Shown here piece after piece: positions 51,165 through 58,513 of a stretch of 58,513 nt of DNA. The notes under the pieces were generated by a model, which was given only the letters and a program-made list of their open reading frames with translations, searched no databases and was not told the origin of the DNA. Each line of letters begins with the position of its first letter. Within the stretch, counting starts at the first letter, position 1. The stretch is taken from positions 1-58,513 of the forward strand of contig CAVSKB010000014.1 in assembly GCA_963728295.1 (NCBI GenBank). The letters run 5' to 3'. This DNA is from DATJKD01 sp963728295 (GTDB lineage Bacteria > Pseudomonadota > Gammaproteobacteria > Steroidobacterales > Steroidobacteraceae). The translations under genes were made by a program, and so were the position numbers.

Positions 51165-52118
51165 CTAAGGACGATATTCAACCTTTGGTAGCACACACAG
51201 CATTTCGAACAGGAGGTTTGCCGCCAATAGTGCTGTGTTACCCGTCGTATCGTAGGGTGGACTGACTTCCACGAGATCAGCGCCTACGAGGTCGAGCCCG
51301 CGGCAGCCACGAATGATCTCAAGTGCCTGCGGAACTGTGAGCCCGCCGATTTCCACCGTGCCGGTGCCAGGCGCAAATGCGGGGTCGATCCCATCGATAT
51401 CGACACTTAGATAAACGGGTCCACCGCCAACTTGCACGACCACCTCGCGCATCAATGGCACTAGGGACTTGTACCAGCATTCTTCGGCCTGCACGACGCG
51501 AAATCCCTGAGCTCGGGGCCAGTCGAAGTCATCCGCCCCGTAACCGGTACCGCGCAGGCCGATTTGCACTACCCTACGAGTGTCCAGCAGCCCTTCTTCC
51601 ACAGCACGCCGAAACGGAGTGCCGTGTGTGATCTTCTCGCCAAACATTTCGTCGTTGATATCCGCATGGGCGTCGATGTGAATGAGTCCGACTGGGCCAA
51701 ACTTGCGTCGCATGCTTCGTAAAATCGGCAGCACAATGGTGTGATCGCCACCCATCGTCAACGGGATGGCGCCGGTCGCGAGCAATGCATCGAAGTGCTG
51801 TTCGATGATGTCGACGCTCTTCAGCAAATTGAAAGTATTGATGGCGACGTCGCCAACATCAGCGACTCGCAGCGAATCAAATGGCGCCGCGCGGGTCGCC
51901 ATGTTGTAGGGTCGCAGCATCCTTGATTCGTCCCTAATCTGGCGCGGCGCTAGCCGCGCCCCCGGCCGATTCGAGGTCCCAATGTCGAATGGCACACCGA
52001 TAAAGGCAGCATCGAGATGTTCGGTCAAGCCGCATGCTGGCAGCCGCATGAACGTGGCTGGGCCCCCGAAGCGTGGCATCACGTTTCCGGACAGTGGTTG
52101 AAACAGTTCCCTTTTCAC
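51165..52118 (-). CDS. speB: Agmatinase / guanidinobutyrase-type ureohydrolase
   Basis: 317 residues from a GTG at 52118 (GGAG 11 bases upstream). The Mn2-binding motifs are all present: PLTMGGDHTIVLPILRSM, GLIHIDAHADINDEMFGEKI, THGTPFRRA and VYLSVDIDGIDPAFAPGTGT. It hydrolyses a guanidino substrate to urea and an amine; agmatine, 4-guanidinobutyrate and 3-guanidinopropionate are the usual ones. Coupling to an SSS transporter in one operon favours uptake and catabolism over polyamine synthesis. No urease, LysR regulator or guanidine-riboswitch-like leader was seen nearby. Confidence 0.93.
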   Translation of the reverse strand: MKRELFQPLSGNVMPRFGGPATFMRLPACGLTEHLDAAFIGVPFDIGTSNRPGARLAPRQIRDESRMLRPYNMATRAAPFDSLRVADVGDVAINTFNLLKSVDIIEQHFDALLATGAIPLTMGGDHTIVLPILRSMRRKFGPVGLIHIDAHADINDEMFGEKITHGTPFRRAVEEGLLDTRRVVQIGLRGTGYGADDFDWPRAQGFRVVQAEECWYKSLVPLMREVVVQVGGGPVYLSVDIDGIDPAFAPGTGTVEIGGLTVPQALEIIRGCRGLDLVGADLVEVSPPYDTTGNTALLAANLLFEMLCVLPKVEYRP

Positions 52119-52186
52119 TTTGGTACGCTCCAGCGTTCAGCGTGTAATCCAGTTCTCAAGCAGCATTGGTTTTCGCCCACAGTTGC

Positions 52187-52711
52187 TCAGCCGCACCCGA
52201 CGACCGCGAGCGCCGACGCGGTTGCCTGGACCGGATAGGACTCCGCGACCGGCCCGTCGACCCAAGCTGACACGGCTTGGCCGGGCACCAGGTCCCCGAA
52301 CGAACCGGGAATGAGCGCGTCGGTCGGCCCGCACACCCAAATGGCAGTCGTACGTCGGGTGATCTTGAGGCTGGCCTTGTCGCCGAGCCCGCCGACCGGT
52401 TCACCGCGTGACGCCTCGACGAGGATCGTTCCCTCGATGTCGCTGTCCGCATCGGTGCACATCGGCGGATCGTCGCTCGAGACGGCACTGTTCGGATCGA
52501 GTTGCTCCGGAGGGATGCAACGTTCGGTTACCGGCTCGAAGGGCGTGATCGCAGTGATCGTCCCGACCAAGTCGGCCTGACGCGTCGGCGGACCTTCCCG
52601 GGTTGCCGGCGGGGAGTTGGTCGACGATCCCGCAGAGTCCGCCGTGCCGGGCGCATCGCCACAACCGACCAGGAGTAGGAGCCCGACCACGCAAGTGACG
52701 GCATTCCTCAT
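52187..52711 (-). CDS. Putative lipoprotein
   Basis: 174 residues from ATG 52709-52711. MRNAVTCVVGLLLLVGCGDA is a lipoprotein signal with lipobox LVGC. A Ser/Thr/Pro linker leads to a domain with LVGTITAITPFEPVTERCIP, IEGTILVEASRGEPVGGLGD and KASLKITRRTTAIWVCGPTD, then AVSAWVDGPVAESYPVQATA. Two or more short beta strands and a conserved Cys suggest an OB-like or beta-sandwich fold. The start codon lies inside an SRAP-start remnant, and its ribosome-binding site is poor. Family not recognised. Confidence 0.72.
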   Translation of the reverse strand: MRNAVTCVVGLLLLVGCGDAPGTADSAGSSTNSPPATREGPPTRQADLVGTITAITPFEPVTERCIPPEQLDPNSAVSSDDPPMCTDADSDIEGTILVEASRGEPVGGLGDKASLKITRRTTAIWVCGPTDALIPGSFGDLVPGQAVSAWVDGPVAESYPVQATASALAVVGCG

Positions 52712-52743
52712 GGTGGCTTCATCGGGACGTAGCGTCCGCACAT
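52711..52743 (-). pseudogene. Third SRAP-start remnant, at the lipoprotein start
   Basis: From ATG 52741-52743 the strand reads MCGRYVPMKPP and a stop. Compared with 3800-3862, four bases are missing after MCGRYV; correcting this restores PDEATM. The DNA block GACGTAGCGTCCGCAC is identical to the first remnant. The last base of this fragment is the first base of the lipoprotein ATG. Confidence 0.5.
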
Positions 52744-53243
52744 CGACGCATGATCGCGTGGGGCATCGAACGCTGTCCATACAGTATTGCGAGGTGCCGA
52801 ATAGTGTGTACCCGGAGACTGCGCCGAAGCACGTGCGTGCGCCGCTGATCGGGATTGATAGGCGGCACAAAGGGTCTGCGCATGCCACCTCCTGGGCAGG
52901 CGATGAACGCGATCGACGTTTGCGAGTTCGATATGCAGCCTATGCGGAGCGCCACACACTCACACTTAAGACCATCCAATTTCGGCAAGAGACATGCTCC
53001 CTTCTGGATCGCACCCTCCTGGTCATCAGTCCTTGTGCGATCTCGTCTATCACATCGTTGCGACCTGACTCGCGATGCCCGCGCCCCAACCAGTGTCGCC
53101 GTGGCTCCAACTCCGCTGAGCGAGTAGACTCGGCGCCCATTGTCTAGCATCCGGCCCTGTTCCATCCGGGTAGTGACCCGGACGGCAGGGTTGTCTGACG
53201 ATCGATTGGTGACGGCCGAACCCTTACCCAGGGAGCACGCCTC
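52712..53243. other. Intergenic region upstream of the TonB-receptor operon
   Basis: About 530 bp. Reading frames exist on both strands, but none shows protein-like sequence, a ribosome-binding site or a known motif. It contains the third SRAP-start remnant (52711-52743). AGGGAG at 53231 is the ribosome-binding site of the receptor gene. Confidence 0.5.
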
Positions 53244-55553
53244 ATGATCACTTCGACGAGCAAGACGATGCGAATCCGGCGACCAACCTTCGCCACCGTG
53301 TTCGCGACCTCTCTCCCCGCGTGCCTCTGGATCTCGTGCGCTGCAGCTCAAAGCGAGCGGGCCGCCGAGCGCGCTCCATCGGGCGCGCTCGAGGAGATCA
53401 TCGTCACGGCGCAGAAGCGCGAGCAGAACATCCAGGACGTCGGCATGACGATCACCGCGTTCACGGGTGACGACATTCGCAACTTTGGCTTCACGAATGC
53501 CCAGGACCTCGCGAAGCAGACACCCGCGCTGAGTTTCAACCTGAACGCGAACGACGACGTGTCCATGACATTTTCGTTGCGCGGCGTGGGGCTGGATGAT
53601 TTCTCAGCGTTCAACGAAGCGCCCGTCGCTATCTACTTCGACGGCGTTTACCAGGCGACGCTCGCCGGCAACAACAGTCAGCTCTTCGACCTTGAGCGTG
53701 TCGAGATCCTCAAGGGCCCGCAGGGCACCTTGTACGGACGCAATACGACGGGCGGCATCGTCCATTTCATCAGTCGCAAGCCGACCAAGGAGCTTGAGGG
53801 CTACGTCGATGCCTCGCTCGGCGAGTACGCGTTGCGTCGCGTCGAGGCGGCAGTCTCGGGCCCGCTGACCGACTCGCTGCAGGGGCGTCTCTCGGGCGTC
53901 TACATCGAGAGCGACGGCTATTCCGACGCCCGCTTCCCGGGTGTCGAGGACGGCGGGACCGCCGACGAATATGCAGTGCGCGGCCAGCTTCGATTCCAGC
54001 CGAGCGATCAGAGCGACGTGCTCCTGAGTGCGTACTACATCGACGCGGACTTCAGCCCGACGCCGTACGAGCACGGCTCGGTGACGTTGCTGCCGGACGG
54101 CGTGACGGTCGTCTCCCTGCCGCCCGATGAGCCGAACCCGCTCTGTCCCGACAGACCACCGGGCGCCGACTGCCTCGGCTACCAGGATCGCGACGGCGAC
54201 CCCTTCGCGCAGGAGAACAACCGCCCGAAGCGTACGGACCTGCAGAAGTTCGGATCGTCCGTCACGATCGACTGGAACCTCGGCGACGCGACGCTGACGT
54301 CGATCACCGGTTACGAGGACGTCGACAAGCTGTACGAGGAAGATGCAGACGCCGGCCCGCTCGACGCCATCAAGGTCGACGATTTCCTCGAGAGCGAGCA
54401 ATGGAGCGAGGAGCTGCGTCTCGCCGGCGGCACCGCCCCATTTCGCTGGACGACCGGCCTCTACTATTTCAACCGCGACGTGCACTCCGGGCCGCGCGTC
54501 GACCTGACCGGTGTCGGTTTCATCTCGGGTCGTGCCTTCGCGCACGACGACACCGAGTCCTGGGCGCTCTTCGGCCAGGCCGAATACGACTTCACGCCGC
54601 AATGGACCGGCGTACTCGGTCTTCGCTACACAGACGACCGACGCGAATACGAGCTGCAAGCGGTCGATGAGAGCGGTCTGGGCGTGATAATTGGCTTTCC
54701 GCCGAACCCGATCATAGACTTCCGCGAGGAGACGGTCGGCGATCTTGCCGTCCACGACGACGACTACGTGACGCCGCACGTCGAGCTCGACTGGCATCCG
54801 AACGACGACTGGCTTGTCTATGGTTCCTGGTCGCGCGGCGTCAAGAGCGCGGGCTTCAACCAGGATCCCGGCCTCAACGGGCCGCGCGACCCGACGACGA
54901 TCCCGGTCGACAAGGAAGTTCTCGATGCCTACGAGCTCGGCTTCAAGTCAACGCTCGCGGATGGCAAGGTCCGCTTCAATGCCGCGGCGTTCTACTACGA
55001 CTACGACGATTTCCAGGCGTTCACATTCCAGAACCTGCTGAACCTGCTTTCGAACGCGGATGCCGAGATCTACGGTGTCGAAGCCGAGCTGCAGGCGCAA
55101 CCGACCGAGCGCTGGAACTTGCGACTCGGCGTGTCGTCACTGGACACGACCGTGGAGGGGATCACAGCGCAGAGCCGCCCCAGCGGCGCGAGCGTTCCGC
55201 TCGGCGATCGCGAAATGCCGCTCGCGCCCGACCTGCAGGTGAACGGCCTCGTGCGCTACGCGTTTCCGATCTGGAACGGGCGCCTCGCGCTGCAGGGCGA
55301 CTTCACGTACATGGACGACCACTTCCTCGACCTCGAGAACAACCCGAACTCCTTCGAGGACGCCTTCGTCGTGGCCAACGCGCGCATCTCGTACGCGACC
55401 GAGGACAACCACTACGAGGTCTCTGTCTGGATGCAGAACGTCGGCGACGAGGAGTACCGAACGTTCAACGGACCGATCACCGGTAACGGCTACACGCTGC
55501 AGCAGTTCGGCAAGCCGCGCTGGGCTGGCGCGACGTTGCGCGTGAACTTTTGA
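53244..55553 (+). CDS. TonB-dependent outer-membrane receptor
   Basis: 769 residues from ATG 53244 (AGGGAG upstream). The signal peptide ends near SCAAAQS. The TonB box LEEIIVTAQKREQNIQDVGM is textbook for the proteobacterial carbohydrate/steroid-type receptor group. The plug follows (ISFN-type SLRGVGLDDFSAFNEAPVAI, FDLERVEILKGPQGTLYGRN, TTGGIVHFISRKPTKELEGY), then a barrel with VYGSWSRGVKSAGFNQDPG and a terminal strand GATLRVNF. Imports an unknown ligand. Its stop overlaps the start of the amidohydrolase gene, so the two are translated together. Confidence 0.96.
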   Translation: MITSTSKTMRIRRPTFATVFATSLPACLWISCAAAQSERAAERAPSGALEEIIVTAQKREQNIQDVGMTITAFTGDDIRNFGFTNAQDLAKQTPALSFNLNANDDVSMTFSLRGVGLDDFSAFNEAPVAIYFDGVYQATLAGNNSQLFDLERVEILKGPQGTLYGRNTTGGIVHFISRKPTKELEGYVDASLGEYALRRVEAAVSGPLTDSLQGRLSGVYIESDGYSDARFPGVEDGGTADEYAVRGQLRFQPSDQSDVLLSAYYIDADFSPTPYEHGSVTLLPDGVTVVSLPPDEPNPLCPDRPPGADCLGYQDRDGDPFAQENNRPKRTDLQKFGSSVTIDWNLGDATLTSITGYEDVDKLYEEDADAGPLDAIKVDDFLESEQWSEELRLAGGTAPFRWTTGLYYFNRDVHSGPRVDLTGVGFISGRAFAHDDTESWALFGQAEYDFTPQWTGVLGLRYTDDRREYELQAVDESGLGVIIGFPPNPIIDFREETVGDLAVHDDDYVTPHVELDWHPNDDWLVYGSWSRGVKSAGFNQDPGLNGPRDPTTIPVDKEVLDAYELGFKSTLADGKVRFNAAAFYYDYDDFQAFTFQNLLNLLSNADAEIYGVEAELQAQPTERWNLRLGVSSLDTTVEGITAQSRPSGASVPLGDREMPLAPDLQVNGLVRYAFPIWNGRLALQGDFTYMDDHFLDLENNPNSFEDAFVVANARISYATEDNHYEVSVWMQNVGDEEYRTFNGPITGNGYTLQQFGKPRWAGATLRVNF

Positions 55554-57115
55554 AACGGCTGAGCCGCCGGCAATTTATTGGAGTGGGGACCGCGGCGGCG
55601 TTCGGCTCGCCGCTGCTCGCTGCTCTCGAGGCCAACGGTCCCGGACCTGATACGACTCCGCAGATCGAGGGCCGCACGATCGTCGTGCAGCCGACGTGGA
55701 TCATTGTCCCCGACGGCGAGAAGCTCAAGCCGCTGCGCGATCACGAGGTCGTCATCAAGGACGATCGCATCGCAGAGGTGCGTCCGCGCAAGACGAGTCG
55801 CGATGCGGTCGTCGCGGACGGCCAGGTCCTGCTCGCGGGCTTCATCTCGGGCCACACGCACAGCGCCGCCGGGACGATGACCCGCGGGTTCATCGAGGAG
55901 AACTCGTTCGCCTCGGTGCAGACCGACGATCCCTCGATCCCGAGTCGCTCGTTGCTGCGCCCGATGGTGCTCATGGAGGATTTGAGCGACGAGGAGCTCG
56001 ACGACCTGACGGCGTTGAACCTCGCCGAGATGCTGCGCAGCGGCTGCACGACCCAGGTCGAGATGTCGCTGAGCCTCAAGCAGATGCAGTCGTACGTACG
56101 GGTCGCGCGCAGATACGGTATCCGTGGCTATCCGGGCGGCATGGTACCCGGCATGAAGCGGCTGCTCGCGATCTGGGGCCGTGCCGACGATCGCGTGTTG
56201 CAGGAGTCCGAGTCGGAGACCCTGGCCGAGATCGCGGCGAACCTCGCGTTCGCGCGCAGCATCAACGGCGCGGAGAACGGTCGGATCCGACCGATGATGG
56301 TGCCCTCCGTGACATCCGTGCACACACGGTCGACGTTCGAGGCGATCGACCGTGGCGCAAGGGAACTCGGCAACGGCATCCACATCCACATCCAGAACGG
56401 CTGGGACTCGAACGACCGCAAGGCGCTGCAGCGCGTGTGGGGCCAGGACGAGATCCCAATCCTGCAATCGCTCGGCTTGCTCGACGCGCCGACGTTCGGT
56501 GCGCACCTGCTCGGGATCGATCTGCAGAAGGATCTGCCGGTGCTTGCGCACGCGAGGTTCACGTTCGCGCATTGCCCCTCCGCCGCGGGCGCGAGCGTGT
56601 TGCCGTCGAGCCAGCCCTATCCCGAAGCGCTCGCCGCTGGCGTCAACACCTGCATCGGACTCGACACGCACTCAAACGACTATCTCGAGAACATCAAGCT
56701 CGCGGTCATGCAAGGACGCGCCCGGTCGCAGTTGCTCGGCCGATCGAGCCCGGTGCCGTTGACCGAGCCGACGATCTGGCACGCGCTGAGGAGCGCGACC
56801 CTCGGTGGGGCACACGGGCTCGGTCGTAGCGATCTCGGCCGGATCGAGGCCGGCGCGAAAGCAGACCTCTGCACCGTCGATGTCAGCGGGCTGCTCGTCG
56901 GGAACGGAACGCCGCCGCGGGAACCCTGGAACAACCTTCTCTACGCCAACGGCCTGTCCGTCCGCAACGTAATGACGGACGGCACCTGGCAGGTGCGGGA
57001 CGGGAAGCTCGTGTTCGACGATGAGGCCCGGATCGCCGCGCGCGGCGGCGCCGTGGTGCGGAAAGTCTGGTCGCTGCTCGAAGCGGAGGGGTTCTTCCTG
57101 CCGATGCCGCGGTGA
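55550..57115 (+). CDS. TAT-exported metal-dependent amidohydrolase
   Basis: 521 residues from a TTG at 55550 that overlaps the receptor stop (TTGA). A twin-arginine signal, LSRRQFIGVGTAAAFGSPLL, directs export. The urease/ATZ-type fold shows VLLAGFISGHTHSAAGTMTR (metal HxH), GIHIHIQNGWDS, FTFAHCPSAAGASVLPS and TCIGLDTHSNDYLENIK (catalytic/metal Asp), with the small beta-sandwich formed by both ends (VVQPTWIIVPDGEKL, RIEAGAKADLCTVDVSG). Acts in the periplasm on an amide, imine or ring nitrogen. TAT export suggests the metal is loaded in the cytosol. Co-transcribed with a receptor and a cyclase. Confidence 0.93.
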   Translation: MKRLSRRQFIGVGTAAAFGSPLLAALEANGPGPDTTPQIEGRTIVVQPTWIIVPDGEKLKPLRDHEVVIKDDRIAEVRPRKTSRDAVVADGQVLLAGFISGHTHSAAGTMTRGFIEENSFASVQTDDPSIPSRSLLRPMVLMEDLSDEELDDLTALNLAEMLRSGCTTQVEMSLSLKQMQSYVRVARRYGIRGYPGGMVPGMKRLLAIWGRADDRVLQESESETLAEIAANLAFARSINGAENGRIRPMMVPSVTSVHTRSTFEAIDRGARELGNGIHIHIQNGWDSNDRKALQRVWGQDEIPILQSLGLLDAPTFGAHLLGIDLQKDLPVLAHARFTFAHCPSAAGASVLPSSQPYPEALAAGVNTCIGLDTHSNDYLENIKLAVMQGRARSQLLGRSSPVPLTEPTIWHALRSATLGGAHGLGRSDLGRIEAGAKADLCTVDVSGLLVGNGTPPREPWNNLLYANGLSVRNVMTDGTWQVRDGKLVFDDEARIAARGGAVVRKVWSLLEAEGFFLPMPR

Positions 57116-57208
57116 GCGCTGCGCGCGGGGCGCTGATTTCGATCGTGCACGAGTCACGGCTTGGTGGGAGAGGTAGAAGTTGCACTGCACTCCACGAGGA
57201 ATATCACA

Positions 57209-58315
57209 GTGAATAGCAAGCAGGTGGCATTGGTCGTTGTGCTCCCGGTGACGCTGTGGGCGGCCGGATGTGCGAGGCCGCCGGAGGCGCCGGCGCCGTC
57301 GACCGAAGCTCAGGTGACGGAGCAATCGAGGGCGCTGGTGCCCACCGGGCCGTGGCCGCAGAACGACGAGCGCGGCATGGCGAACACGATTGGCACTGGC
57401 ACGTGGATGAGATGCTCGTACTACCTCGCGCAACCGAGCGCAAAGTCCTACGACCTCTCGCACGTACGCTCCAACACGATGCCAATGTCCCCGTTCGGAC
57501 AGCCGCTCAGGTTCGAGGCTACGCCGTCGGTCTCGTTGCCAGGCACCAGGCACGTGTTCAACGGCGAGCTGGTGAAGGGCGGCGAGCCCGGAGCGCAAGG
57601 CACGCAGATGGACGCGCTCGGTCACTTCGCTTACTACGATGAGGTATGGGACGGCAAGGGTGAAGCGCCGGTCAATCGCGCGAAGTACTATGGCGGCTAC
57701 ACGCAGGCGGACGTCAAGCCTGAGCCCAATTCGCCGCTTCTCAAGCTCGGTATCGAAAAGGTGCCGCCGATCATCACGTCCGCCGTGTTGCTGGACGCGA
57801 AGACGTATCTCGGCAGAGGTGCGGCGCTGAAGCCAGGCGAACTGGTGAAGGCTGCGGATATCATCGGCATGCTCAAAGCTCAAGGACTGGAAGCGCGCGG
57901 TATCCTGCCGGGCGACGTCGTCTACATCTACACCGGCTGGGGCGATGGCTGGGCGGATCCCGATACCGAGAAGAGCTACTACAGCAAAGGTCCCGGGCTC
58001 GCCGCCGATGCAGCTGCCTACCTCGCCGAACAGAAAGTCGTCCTGATCGCGCTCGACAATCCGTTTACCGACGCCGTCGCGGACGGGCAGCTCGCGCAAG
58101 AAGCGCTGCCGCCTCAAGGTATGGATCAGGGGCTGCCTTTCATCATTCACCACACCAATCTCGCCGTCAACGGCATTCACCAGATCCAGAACGCGAATCT
58201 GACGGCGATCGCTGCGGACAAAGTCTGGACTTCGTGCACGATGATCCTGCCGCTGCGCGAGCGAGGCCACGCGGGGTCCCCGGTGAGGCCGGTCGCCATC
58301 GGGGTGCCGCAGTGA
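57209..58315 (+). CDS. Cyclase-family (kynurenine formamidase-like) lipoprotein
   Basis: 368 residues from a GTG at 57209 (CGAGGA 8 bases upstream). The N-terminus VALVVVLPVTLWAAGC is a lipoprotein signal with lipobox WAAGC. The cyclase domain (PF04199) begins at SYDLSHVRSNTMP. The metal motif HxGTHxDxxxH appears as GAQGTQMDALGHF, so the first His is Ala and the second Gln; this Q-type variant occurs in part of the family. LPGDVVYIYTGWGDG and FIIHHTNLAVNGIHQIQN follow. Probably hydrolyses an amide or lactone. Ends the receptor-amidohydrolase operon, 93 bp after the amidohydrolase. Confidence 0.88.
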   Translation: MNSKQVALVVVLPVTLWAAGCARPPEAPAPSTEAQVTEQSRALVPTGPWPQNDERGMANTIGTGTWMRCSYYLAQPSAKSYDLSHVRSNTMPMSPFGQPLRFEATPSVSLPGTRHVFNGELVKGGEPGAQGTQMDALGHFAYYDEVWDGKGEAPVNRAKYYGGYTQADVKPEPNSPLLKLGIEKVPPIITSAVLLDAKTYLGRGAALKPGELVKAADIIGMLKAQGLEARGILPGDVVYIYTGWGDGWADPDTEKSYYSKGPGLAADAAAYLAEQKVVLIALDNPFTDAVADGQLAQEALPPQGMDQGLPFIIHHTNLAVNGIHQIQNANLTAIAADKVWTSCTMILPLRERGHAGSPVRPVAIGVPQ

Positions 58316-58513
58316 GCGTGCCACCGCCGATGATGTCGCTAGAGCCCTCCATCTTGTCCTCGATTTTCCGCGCGATTCCGTTCGAGGACGTAGGGCAGAC
58401 TATCCGCCGTTAGCATGACTGTGATCAAGACTTGCAAATTCAAAGGCGGTGGCGCGCGGCTACTCCTCGCAGGGGGACAGCGGTTATGCGCCGTCCGCGG
58501 GCCTGCACGAAGA
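58316..58513. other. Window end with no supported gene
   Basis: About 200 bp after the cyclase stop. No start with a ribosome-binding site, no hairpin and no protein-like frame is seen before the edge. Confidence 0.5.

Noticed and set aside
52120..52186. Guanidine riboswitch before the ureohydrolase
   Set aside because: The upstream gap is only about 70 bp to the next gene and no ykkC, mini-ykkC or guanidine-III-like pattern (for example paired ACGR loops) was seen.
52719..53351. 210-codon reverse reading frame upstream of the TonB receptor
   Set aside because: Arg/Cys-rich with no domain or ribosome-binding site, overlapping the receptor start; treated as non-coding.
56672..58324. 550-codon reverse reading frame
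   Set aside because: Antisense to the amidohydrolase and cyclase genes, both of which have clear motifs; no protein-like features.
1..58513. CRISPR array, rRNA, complete tRNA, prophage or complete IS element
   Set aside because: No regularly spaced repeats, no rRNA-like sequence, no full cloverleaf, no integrase, terminase or complete transposase was found. Only scars and fragments are present.

Overview
The window looks like chromosomal DNA of a GC-rich gammaproteobacterium (roughly 60-65% G+C by eye). Two large TonB-dependent receptors, CadC/FlgO-like transmembrane TPR proteins, a clade-2 catalase, Kup and TAT/Sec-exported hydrolases suggest a Steroidobacterales/Xanthomonadales-type relative. 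That placement is inference; no rRNA or complete tRNA is present to fix it.

Layout. Positions 1-1340 hold the start of a phytoene-dehydrogenase-like flavoprotein (cut by the window edge) and a 47-nt 3' remnant of a tRNA-Phe gene that looks like an integration scar. Positions 1467-23305 form a stress and house-keeping region: an ArsR/AHSA1 pair with a perfect palindromic operator, a Kup potassium transporter, a secreted subtilase, a LigD-type polymerase convergent with an ATP-dependent DNA ligase, a DUF6766 membrane protein, a hemerythrin, an HPII-type catalase, a DUF2383 protein and a glycine-zipper protein. Gene fragments are scattered through it (SRAP start, PssA tail, histidine-kinase tail, TPR tail). 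Positions 23734-31896 carry a lipid-free secreted amidohydrolase with an inserted SnoaL-like domain next to a TonB receptor, a truncated TolB/TPR gene, a VOC protein, a methyltransferase fragment and a P1 (DmpA-like) aminopeptidase. Positions 32684-36294 are one minus-strand operon: ECF sigma factor, membrane anti-sigma-like protein and two exported HEAT-repeat proteins, joined by ATGA overlaps. Positions 36515-49528 hold a succinate-semialdehyde dehydrogenase, a TIR-TolB-TPR fusion, a TMEM175-like channel, an M16 protease, a sulfotransferase, an adenosine/adenine deaminase and an APC permease. Positions 49804-52118 pair a sodium:solute symporter with an agmatinase-family ureohydrolase. Positions 53244-58315 are an operon of TonB receptor, TAT-exported metal-dependent amidohydrolase and cyclase-family lipoprotein, which reads as uptake plus two-step hydrolysis of an unknown substrate.

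Two sequence-level themes stand out. (1) At least eight otherwise well-conserved genes are broken by single-base frameshifts, one of them at a run of six G; this is either consensus error in the assembly or real decay. (2) Several repeat families occupy the gaps: a hairpin-forming repeat (three copies), a GC-rich repeat (three copies), three remnants of an SRAP gene start, and a structured 5' leader that is nearly identical in front of the subtilase and the catalase. The shared leader, the TIR-TolB-TPR fusion, the sigma/HEAT operon and the amidohydrolase with an inserted domain are the best candidates for something undescribed. No CRISPR array, complete IS element, prophage or integrase is visible.
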